This document shows positions 1 to 5,228 of a stretch of DNA of 5,283 nt, in pieces; position 1 is the stretch's first letter, and each line of letters begins with the position of its first letter. The stretch comes from an uncultured Candidatus Saccharibacteria bacterium. Lineage in GTDB: Bacteria; Patescibacteriota; Saccharimonadia; Saccharimonadales; Saccharimonadaceae. Position numbers and translations under genes: made by a program. The stretch covers positions 1-5,283 of the forward strand of contig CAMUPZ010000038.1 of assembly GCA_947095985.1 (NCBI GenBank), in the 5' to 3' direction. A model generated the notes under the pieces. The model saw only the letters and a list, made by a program, of their open reading frames with translations. It had not been told where the DNA came from and made no database searches.

Positions 1-54
1 CACGGCCTCCGGAGCCACAATCCAGCGCTCTAACCAAACTGAGCTACATCCGCC
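1..54 (-). tRNA. tRNA-His (anticodon GTG), 5' part; 3' end lies off the window
   Basis: Read on the minus strand, the sequence folds as the 5' two thirds of a tRNA. Acceptor strand GCGGATG is followed by TA at positions 8-9, D-arm stems GCTC and GAGC, and anticodon stem CTGGA/TCCGG enclosing the loop TTGTGGC. The anticodon GTG lies at plus-strand 16-18 and decodes histidine. One extra G precedes the 7-base acceptor strand (plus-strand position 54). This matches the encoded G-1 that is the identity element of bacterial tRNA-His and supports the assignment independently of the anticodon. The T arm and the 3' acceptor strand are outside the window. Confidence 0.96.
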
Positions 55-72
55 ATAGACCAAGCTTTTTGA

Positions 73-101
73 ATTATAGCACATACTATATCTGTACTCA
101 A
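73..101 (-). promoter_or_regulatory. Promoter of tRNA-His
   Basis: On the minus strand, a perfect -10 box TATAAT (73-78), preceded by the extended element TGC (79-81), has a -35-like TTGAGT at 96-101 (four of six consensus bases) with a 17-base spacer. The -10 box ends 18 bases before the tRNA G-1, leaving a short 5' leader of about 11 bases for processing. It lies inside the gap shared with folD and points the other way. Confidence 0.75.
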
Positions 102-112
102 GATAGTAAAAT

Positions 113-121
113 TGCTATACT
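113..121 (+). promoter_or_regulatory. Extended -10 promoter of folD (leaderless start)
   Basis: TGCTATACT is an extended -10 element (TG at 113-114, TATACT at 116-121). Only seven bases separate it from the ATG at 129, so transcription would start at or within a base or two of the start codon. No convincing -35 is present; the best at the right spacing is TGTACT (93-98). No Shine-Dalgarno sequence precedes the ATG. The same spacing recurs at other genes in this window. Confidence 0.7.
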
Positions 122-128
122 TAAGCTA

Positions 129-941
129 ATGAAAGAGCTAAATGGTTCAGAATTAGCCGGCTTTATTAAGGAGCGGCAAGCAAAGCAGGTGCGTGCCTTG
201 AGGCAAGCTTGGCATATTCAACCGCGCCTGGCAATTGTGACGGATACTGAGAATCCCGTTATTGAAACTTACATGCGTTTGAAGCAGCGATACGGTGCGG
301 ATATTTTGATTGATGTGGAAATCCATCGGGCGGAGGCGGGTCAGGTTTTAGATGTGATTAACGCGCTAAATAATCGTGATGACGTTCAGGGGATAATTTT
401 ACAACTGCCAATTAGTAATCCTCAACAAACTGAGGAACTACTGGAGAGTATTCGGATAGATAAAGATGTTGATGGTCTGCGTCAGCGGACGGATTTTCAG
501 GCGGCCACACCGACAGCTATTAATTGGCTGTTGGCTGGCTATGGTATTGATCTTAAGGGCAAAAAAATTGCGATTGTTGGGCGAGGTCGTCTGGTCGGGG
601 CTCCTTTAGAGAAGATGTGGCTGAAATCTGGTATTGACGCTACTGTGTTTGAAAAAGGAGATGATTTATCGCAGTTGATTAACTATGACGTTGTTGTGTC
701 GGCGACTGGTGTACCGGGTCTAATTACTAATCAGATGGTTAAGCCAAAAGCGGTGGTTGTTGATGCGGGTGCGGCTTCGGAAGATGGGAAAATAGTGGGT
801 GATGTGTCGGATGAGGTGCGGCAGCGTGAAGATGTTTTAATAACTCCGAAAAAAGGTGGCGTTGGTCCGCTGACAGTATCGGCTCTGTTTGATAATTTAA
901 TTACGGCGTGTTTAAAGATTGCTAATCAGGCTAAAAATTAG
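129..941 (+). CDS. folD: Bifunctional methylene-tetrahydrofolate dehydrogenase / methenyl-tetrahydrofolate cyclohydrolase (FolD)
   Basis: FolD oxidises 5,10-methylene-THF to 5,10-methenyl-THF with NAD(P)+ and hydrolyses it to 10-formyl-THF in the cytoplasm, feeding purine synthesis and initiator-tRNA formylation. The 270-residue product is slightly short for the family (about 280-290). Visible motifs are Y48 and K52 in ETYMRLK (the catalytic Tyr/Lys pair), QGIILQLP around 88-94 with the active-site Gln92, DKDVDG at 111-116, the Rossmann segment GRGRLVGAP at 151-159, and GGVGPLT at 243-249. Several normally conserved stretches are altered: GRS reads GRG, the usual Pro-Cys-Thr-Pro reads AATP, and PVPGGVGP reads PKKGGVGP. 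The ATG at 129 is chosen over a TTG at 69 because the upstream start would fall inside the tRNA-His promoter, and because a -10 box sits seven bases before 129. The TAG stop overlaps the stop of the convergent response regulator. Identity is firm; cofactor choice is uncertain. Confidence 0.93.
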   Translation: MKELNGSELAGFIKERQAKQVRALRQAWHIQPRLAIVTDTENPVIETYMRLKQRYGADILIDVEIHRAEAGQVLDVINALNNRDDVQGIILQLPISNPQQTEELLESIRIDKDVDGLRQRTDFQAATPTAINWLLAGYGIDLKGKKIAIVGRGRLVGAPLEKMWLKSGIDATVFEKGDDLSQLINYDVVVSATGVPGLITNQMVKPKAVVVDAGAASEDGKIVGDVSDEVRQREDVLITPKKGGVGPLTVSALFDNLITACLKIANQAKN

Positions 942-1312
942 GAAGTAGTCTTTATGGCAGATTTGACTTGCTCAGCGACTTGGCGCGGTGTAAGGTTGGC
1001 TTTTACGATATAGCTGTGTATGCCTAGTTTTTTCAATTCGCGCGGCGCCTCTTCTTCGCCTAAATTAGTCAGGACAATAACGGGAATAGTTTTCCCCCAA
1101 TCCTTAGACCTAATGTGTTTTAAGGCTTCTGTGCCATCCATCTCTGGCATTTGTAAGTCCAGCAGAATAATGTCTGGTTGGAATTTTTCGACAACTTCTA
1201 TACCAATCTGGCCGTTGGCCGCCAGGCGGACTTCAAATCCATCTGACTCAAATTTCATTCGGTACATCTGGCTGATGGTTGGGTCGTCTTCAATGATGGC
1301 AATTTTTATCAT
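938..1312 (-). CDS. Stand-alone receiver-domain response regulator (CheY-like)
   Basis: This 124-residue protein is a single REC domain without an output domain. It carries all the phosphorylation machinery: acidic pocket E8-D9-D10 in IIEDDP, phosphoacceptor D52 in ILLDLQMPEMDG, switch Thr82 in IVLTN, aromatic switch Tyr101 and conserved Lys104 in SYIVKA. It should be phosphorylated on Asp52 by a histidine kinase and act through protein contacts rather than by binding DNA itself. The kinase encoded at 2729-4888 is the obvious candidate partner, though the two genes are on opposite strands with the methyltransferase between them. The ATG at 1312 lies six bases after an extended -10 and has no ribosome binding site. 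Its TAA stop overlaps the folD TAG in the shared bases TTAG. The family call is very safe; the pathway it controls is not visible. Confidence 0.96.
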   Translation of the reverse strand: MIKIAIIEDDPTISQMYRMKFESDGFEVRLAANGQIGIEVVEKFQPDIILLDLQMPEMDGTEALKHIRSKDWGKTIPVIVLTNLGEEEAPRELKKLGIHSYIVKANLTPRQVAEQVKSAIKTTS

Positions 1313-1318
1313 GCTCTA

Positions 1319-1327
1319 AGTATAGCA
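1319..1327 (-). promoter_or_regulatory. Extended -10 promoter of the response regulator
   Basis: Read on the minus strand, TGCTATACT (-10 box TATACT at 1319-1324, TG at 1326-1327) stands six bases before the ATG at 1312. No -35 box is recognisable. This implies a leaderless message. It forms one arm of the palindrome shared with the divergent methyltransferase promoter. Confidence 0.7.
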
Positions 1328-1336
1328 TAATAATTA

Positions 1337-1345
1337 TGGTATACT
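1337..1345 (+). promoter_or_regulatory. Extended -10 promoter of the methyltransferase gene
   Basis: TGGTATACT (TG at 1337-1338, -10 box TATACT at 1340-1345) stands seven bases before the ATG at 1353, with no Shine-Dalgarno sequence between. The position where a -35 would lie (about 1317-1322) holds no good match and overlaps the -10 box of the opposite promoter. The two promoters probably cannot be occupied by polymerase at the same time. Confidence 0.7.
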
Positions 1346-1352
1346 TTTTGAC

Positions 1353-2717
1353 ATGGAAAAATTTGGGAATAATTGTGGCGGTCGCGAGCTTGTTGATGGG
1401 TCTGACGTCGAAGCTAATGAAAAATTAAATGGAGAAATTGCAGACCTCAGAGCTCAAGGATATGAGGTTCGGGTGGGTGAAAATAATGATCCTGCATATA
1501 AGAATCCAGAGAAGATTGAAAAAGTATATAGCTATCTGGAAAGAGGTGGAAGAAAATTAAGAGAAGTGCGAAATAGGTTTATTCGCAATAATATGGGTAG
1601 GGCTGCAGTTGCTGGTGTTGTGAGTAAAATTCCTTTTATAAGTAAATTGGCGGGTAGTTGGAATAAAGAGCTTGATGACTTTTTGGAGCCTTACCGTGAT
1701 GAGTTGCTGTACGGTGAGAAAGAGACTAGCTCTCAGCCGTGGCATAAGCAACGGGGTTCAGCTTCAACGTTCTTATCAATTGGGCCGGCATTTTCTTTGG
1801 CGGTTATAGAGGGTGGCAAGTTGGCCTTTCCGGGCAGATATCCAACAATGAGCGGTCCAATAGATGAATCGTTATTTTACGAAAAGATTGACGGTGTGCC
1901 GTTGAGAGACATGATGATTAAAGCCGAAGTGGCAAATCACGATAAAACTCAACAAGAAGCGGCGCCAGCGGTAGATGAGAGAATAAATAACGTCCGCGAG
2001 TTCATTAACGCGCCGGTGACACCAAAGTTTGCTGAGGTTATTAAATATTGTATGGACTCGCTGGGTATCCGTGAGCGGGGAGATTTGGTGAAAAAAATAA
2101 CCATTGATCACATACGGGGTATTGATATGCGAAATGAGAATCGGTCAATTAACGATATGCTAGTCATGAGCTTTGGCTGCGGAACCGGACTGCCGACCCT
2201 AGAGATGCTAAAAGAGCTAAAAGAAGAAACCGGTCAGGCTCCAAAGGCTATTTTGATCGATCAAGATCCGCTGGCTTTAGCGGCAGCGCAGAATCTAGCA
2301 AAGAAAATGGGACTGGAAAATAATGTGGAGATTCATTGCCATAGGCTTTTTAGTAAGTTTGGACGCCCGTTGGGGCTGAAAAAAGTTTTAAAAGGTCGGC
2401 AAGTAGATGTCATGGAGGATTCTGGATTGCGCGAATATCTTCCTGATATGGTGCATAAAAAATTAACGGAGGAATCTTGGGGATTCTTGCGAGATGGCGG
2501 CCTAATGATTACCGGCAATATGAATGCAAATCGTCCGCAAAAAGATTTCCCCCATAGTTTAATGGGTTGGACCCCAACCGTAATCATGCGTCCAATTGCC
2601 AGAAGTCTTAAATTACTTCAAGCGGCTGGTGTATCAAAGGACAATATTACCGCAAATATTACCGCAAGCGGTGTTTACTCAGTTTTTGCAGTTGAAAAAC
2701 CGAATAAAATGCTATAA
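1353..2717 (+). CDS. SAM-dependent methyltransferase-like protein with long uncharacterised N-terminal half
   Basis: The 454-residue protein has a class I methyltransferase fold in its C-terminal half. Motif I is MSFGCGTGLP (272-281); the acidic residue ending beta 2 is D303 or D305 in LIDQDPLAL; a beta-3 segment NNVEIHCH (323-330) follows; motif IV is VDVMEDSGLREYLPD (351-365); then comes GGLMITGNMNANRP (382-395) and a conserved-looking GWTPTVIMRP (405-414). The string SGL.EYLPD...GG....GN recalls, from memory, the family of PhcB, the methyltransferase that makes 3-hydroxy fatty acid methyl ester signals; the substrate here is unknown. Residues 1-240 are charged and mostly helical-looking, with a hydrophobic or Gly-rich patch near 136-160, and I do not recognise them. 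No signal peptide is visible. The ATG is fixed by a -10 box seven bases upstream. The kinase gene starts 11 bases after the TAA stop, suggesting a functional link. A 12-base tandem duplication encodes NITANITA at 431-438. Confidence 0.82.
   Translation: MEKFGNNCGGRELVDGSDVEANEKLNGEIADLRAQGYEVRVGENNDPAYKNPEKIEKVYSYLERGGRKLREVRNRFIRNNMGRAAVAGVVSKIPFISKLAGSWNKELDDFLEPYRDELLYGEKETSSQPWHKQRGSASTFLSIGPAFSLAVIEGGKLAFPGRYPTMSGPIDESLFYEKIDGVPLRDMMIKAEVANHDKTQQEAAPAVDERINNVREFINAPVTPKFAEVIKYCMDSLGIRERGDLVKKITIDHIRGIDMRNENRSINDMLVMSFGCGTGLPTLEMLKELKEETGQAPKAILIDQDPLALAAAQNLAKKMGLENNVEIHCHRLFSKFGRPLGLKKVLKGRQVDVMEDSGLREYLPDMVHKKLTEESWGFLRDGGLMITGNMNANRPQKDFPHSLMGWTPTVIMRPIARSLKLLQAAGVSKDNITANITASGVYSVFAVEKPNKML
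2643..2666. repeat. Perfect 12-bp in-frame tandem duplication
   Basis: The unit AATATTACCGCA occurs twice back to back (2643-2654 and 2655-2666) without a mismatch. The unit is in frame and encodes Asn-Ile-Thr-Ala twice near the C-terminus of the methyltransferase-like protein. Confidence 0.95.
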
Positions 2718-2718
2718 T
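2710..2718 (+). promoter_or_regulatory. Extended -10 promoter of the histidine kinase, overlapping the methyltransferase stop
   Basis: TGCTATAAT (-10 box TATAAT at 2713-2718) overlaps the last codons and TAA stop (2715-2717) of the upstream gene. It lies 10 bases before the ATG at 2729 and 13 before the one at 2732. A TTGAAA at 2692-2697 could serve as -35, but with a short 15-base spacer. No Shine-Dalgarno sequence is present in the 11-base gap. Kinase expression may therefore come both from this site and from read-through. Confidence 0.6.
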
Positions 2719-2728
2719 AAGCATTAGC

Positions 2729-4888
2729 ATGATGTCTCGAGCATTAGTACTGGGTATGGTTGCGCTAATGGCGCTAATTTTAGGCATGCTAGTGCTTAAA
2801 AAATCTAAACGCCATTACGATACTAAACAGTGGTTTTTCTTAGTCTGTTTATGCTTGGCTGTGTGGTCGGCTGGACTAGAGATGTTTTCTTTGGCGGATA
2901 ATGGAGCGGTACTAGACATTGCCTCGCGGTGGTTTTATGTTGCTTCGGCGGTTTTCTGTCCAGCGTTGGCTATCTTTACTGCTAAGTCATTTCTTCCTCT
3001 AACGAAGTCCGTAAGGAGTTTTATCTGTATATCTAGTTCTTTATTTATAGTATTGTCTATATATATTATTTTGGCGCCTGAGTTTATTATTAATGTGTCA
3101 GAGGTCACTGCGCCAGTAGATTTTTCACAAATTCCGATTAACTCTATTAATTATGTAGTTTTTGCTACTTTTTTCTCCGTCTTTTTCCTGATTGCTATGT
3201 GGTTTGGCTATGTGGCGTGGAGGAAATCTGATAATATTCGCCGTAAGCAAGTGGCGATTTACATGACCGGTTTGTTGGTATCTAGTATTCCGGGTTTTGT
3301 AGTTGACTTATTGTTGCCAGCTCTTGGCGATTATAGGTATGTGTGGGTTGGACCAGTGGCGATTATTCTCTTTCTGTTTGCAATTATGTATAGCATCGTA
3401 AAGTATCGATTAATGGACGTAAAAACGGCGGTGGCTCGTAGTGTCTCATACATGCTACTACTAGTTGCACTAGCTGTAGTTTACATAATCTCTGCGTATA
3501 TTATTTCAATTGTTATTTTCCAACGGACTTTGACAATTGATAGTCGTGTGAATTTCATGAACATGATTCTAGCTATACTTTTAGCGTTCTTATATCAGCC
3601 CATTAAGAAATTCTTTAATAAGTTGACGGATAGGGTTTTTTATTATGGTGAGTATGACACTGATACTTTTGCGCGCGAGATTAGTAAGATATTAACTTAC
3701 ACGGCAGACCTGCAGCTCCTGACGCGGCGGGTCGGTAATTATATAGCAAGTTCATTGAAAGCGGAGAAAGTGGCGTTTTGTATTCCAGAAAAGGGAATTT
3801 ATGGTCGAACTGGTCGGCGGCGCTTGTCGGTTGTTGAGGAGGACGTGCGTAGGATTATGGACTATTACTATAAATATTGCAGTTTTCCAGAGGTTATATT
3901 AGCGAATCAAGTTAAGGACCCAGAGTTAAAAAAACTCTTAGATATTCATCGTACAAAAATTGTCGTGCCTCTTTTACACCAAAATCAAGAAACAGGAATT
4001 TTATTTTTAGGGGAGCATAAGAGTTTGGGCTATAGCTCTCGGGATATTGAAATGCTGGAATCAATTGCTGGTGAGCTGGCCGTATCAATACGCAACTCTC
4101 TTTCAATGGAAGAAATTAACGAACTAAATAAAAGTTTGCAACGCAGAATTGATGAGGCAACAAAAGAGCTGAGGTTTAGCAACCGCCAGCTGCAGCGTCT
4201 GGATGAGGCGAAAAATGAGTTTATCTCTATGGCTTCACATCAGTTAAGGACGCCGTTGACTAGCATCAAAGGTTACTTGGATATGATGCTGGAAGGAGAT
4301 TTGGGAAAAATATCGCCGACTCAGCGAGCAGTTCTTAGAGAGGCATTTTCTTCTAGTGAACGAATGGTGCGGTTAATTAATGACTTTCTTAATGTGTCAC
4401 GGCTTCAGACGGGAAAGTTTACCATTGATAAACAGAGTGTAGATATTGCACAGATTCTCCGTGATGAAGTCTCATTACTTAAGGTTGTGGCGGATCAGCG
4501 CTCGGTCGAGATGGTATTAAAGGTTGATAAAAAGATACCGTCGCTAGCGGTTGATTCTGAGAAGATTCGTCAAGTTATGCTGAATATGATTGACAATGCT
4601 ATTTATTATTCAAGCCCACACAAAAAGGTGGTGATTACTTTAAAGAGTAGTGGTAAAATGATTGAATTTTCAGTAAAGGACTCGGGAATTGGTGTACCAA
4701 AGTCGGAGCAGGCAAATCTATTTGGCAAGTTTTTCCGTGGCACTAATGCTAAAAAACGACGGCCCGATGGTACAGGCGTCGGGTTATTCTTGGCGAAGAA
4801 AGTCATTTTGTCGCACGACGGGGAAATGATTTTTGAATCAGAAGAAGGAAAGGGCAGCACCTTCGGATTTAAGCTGCCGGTTCGTTAG
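2729..4888 (+). CDS. Multi-pass membrane sensor histidine kinase with GAF-like domain
   Basis: This 719-residue protein is a full HisKA/HATPase_c kinase. About nine membrane segments fill residues 1-290 (roughly 5-23, 35-53, 66-86, 97-116, 141-163, 176-198, 206-225, 239-264, 276-290). The first seven are reminiscent of the 7TM sensor regions of some kinases, and the linker after the last reads LTDRVFYYGEYD, typical of that group. A GAF-like region spans about 315-455 and a coiled coil about 458-498. The H box is ASHQLRTPL with phosphoacceptor His504. ATP-binding boxes follow: N619 and N623, DSGIGVP (651-657), LFGKFF (664-669), GTGVG (682-686 region) and GKGSTFGF (707-714). All catalytic elements are intact. 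It has no large external domain, so its ligand may be sensed within the membrane or by the GAF-like part. It lacks an attached receiver; the receiver protein at 938-1312 is the likely partner. The two successive ATGs (2729, 2732) cannot be told apart. Confidence 0.95.
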   Translation: MMSRALVLGMVALMALILGMLVLKKSKRHYDTKQWFFLVCLCLAVWSAGLEMFSLADNGAVLDIASRWFYVASAVFCPALAIFTAKSFLPLTKSVRSFICISSSLFIVLSIYIILAPEFIINVSEVTAPVDFSQIPINSINYVVFATFFSVFFLIAMWFGYVAWRKSDNIRRKQVAIYMTGLLVSSIPGFVVDLLLPALGDYRYVWVGPVAIILFLFAIMYSIVKYRLMDVKTAVARSVSYMLLLVALAVVYIISAYIISIVIFQRTLTIDSRVNFMNMILAILLAFLYQPIKKFFNKLTDRVFYYGEYDTDTFAREISKILTYTADLQLLTRRVGNYIASSLKAEKVAFCIPEKGIYGRTGRRRLSVVEEDVRRIMDYYYKYCSFPEVILANQVKDPELKKLLDIHRTKIVVPLLHQNQETGILFLGEHKSLGYSSRDIEMLESIAGELAVSIRNSLSMEEINELNKSLQRRIDEATKELRFSNRQLQRLDEAKNEFISMASHQLRTPLTSIKGYLDMMLEGDLGKISPTQRAVLREAFSSSERMVRLINDFLNVSRLQTGKFTIDKQSVDIAQILRDEVSLLKVVADQRSVEMVLKVDKKIPSLAVDSEKIRQVMLNMIDNAIYYSSPHKKVVITLKSSGKMIEFSVKDSGIGVPKSEQANLFGKFFRGTNAKKRRPDGTGVGLFLAKKVILSHDGEMIFESEEGKGSTFGFKLPVR

Positions 4889-5100
4889 CGAAATAAGCTG
4901 ACGATTCCAGAAATAGTAATTACAATTACAATAACAATTAGCATAGTTATACCAATTATGCGAATAATCTTCTTTCGGTCAAATAGCCATTGAGATAATT
5001 TGGAGCGATTTGTTGCTGTGATACGTGTTATTTTTGGCCGTTGAACTGTGGCGTCTGCGCCAGAATATTTTTTATTGCGTTTCTTCTTCTGCTTTACCAT
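4885..5100 (-). CDS. Small basic protein with C-terminal membrane anchor, function unknown
   Basis: The 71-residue product begins with a lysine/arginine-rich stretch (MVKQKKKRNKK), continues with a polar basic region (residues 12-45), and ends in one strongly hydrophobic helix rich in Ile and Val (about 46-69) followed by a final Arg. It looks tail-anchored, with the basic part expected to be cytoplasmic. I recognise no family. The ATG at 5100 is preferred because a perfect TATAAT lies six bases upstream, matching the other genes here. A longer 95-residue reading from a TTG at 5172, or one from an ATG at 5115 (which overlaps the -10 box), is possible but less likely. Its TAA stop overlaps the kinase TAG stop by four bases (TTAG). 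No partner can be named; the convergent kinase is merely its neighbour. Confidence 0.6.
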   Translation of the reverse strand: MVKQKKKRNKKYSGADATVQRPKITRITATNRSKLSQWLFDRKKIIRIIGITMLIVIVIVITISGIVSLFR

Positions 5101-5106
5101 AGACTT

Positions 5107-5112
5107 ATTATA
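5107..5112 (-). promoter_or_regulatory. -10 box of the small membrane protein gene
   Basis: On the minus strand a perfect TATAAT stands six bases before the ATG at 5100, with no Shine-Dalgarno sequence between. The -35 region is poor, and TG lies directly next to the box rather than one base away, so it is not a strict extended -10. The spacing is the same as at the response regulator gene, which supports both promoter and start. Confidence 0.55.
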
Positions 5113-5187
5113 CATTAAAGCATCACTATCCGATAAGAGCAGGGCGACTGACTCTGGGCGAATTGCAGACAACTGGCCGCTTGACTA

Positions 5188-5216
5188 TAGACATTTTTAC
5201 AATAATTTGCTATGAT
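5188..5216 (+). promoter_or_regulatory. Promoter of tRNA-Glu
   Basis: TAGACA at 5188-5193 (five of six -35 consensus bases) is followed after a 17-base spacer by TATGAT at 5211-5216, which is preceded by TGC (5208-5210) as an extended -10. The -10 box ends 12 bases before the mature tRNA start at 5229, leaving about five bases of leader. This is the best -35/-10 pair in the window. A TTGACT at 5181-5186 is too far away (24-base spacer) to be the -35. Confidence 0.75.
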
Positions 5217-5228
5217 ATCTGAAGTCGT

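Larger units (their letters stand above)
1319..1345. repeat. 27-bp near-perfect palindrome between divergent genes
   Basis: Two 13-base arms (1319-1331 and 1333-1345) around a single central A at 1332 match in 12 of 13 pairs; the only mismatch is G1325 opposite G1339. It occupies most of the 40-bp gap between the response regulator and methyltransferase start codons. Eight of the matched pairs follow from two identical extended -10 elements facing each other, and the other four pairs lie in the AT-rich centre. It may therefore be only a promoter pair, or it may also be an operator for a dimeric regulator. Confidence 0.8.

Noticed and set aside
69..128. A TTG-initiated N-terminal extension of 20 residues for FolD
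   Set aside because: It would begin inside the tRNA-His promoter -10 region, it does not resemble a FolD N-terminus, and a -10 box sits inside it seven bases before the ATG at 129.
922..941. Short inverted repeat CTAAT / ATTAG at the folD-response regulator junction
   Set aside because: Five A/T-rich pairs with no T tract on either side are too weak to call a terminator.
4853..4878. Hairpin GGCAGC / GCTGCC with a 14-base loop, possibly a terminator for the minus-strand small gene
   Set aside because: The stem is only six pairs and the loop is long. On the minus strand it is followed by a mixed C/T run rather than a T tract, and it lies in the conserved ATP-binding G3 region of the kinase, so chance is likelier.
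129..5100. Recoded UGA (glycine), as in some CPR lineages
   Set aside because: The genes end in TAA or TAG and contain no in-frame TGA over about 1,680 codons; a UGA-glycine code would be expected to show several.
5101..5172. A 24-residue extension of the small membrane protein from a TTG at 5172
   Set aside because: The stretch contains the TATAAT placed six bases before the ATG at 5100, and it lacks the basic character of the rest of the protein. A weak TATAGT at 5184-5189 on the minus strand leaves some doubt.
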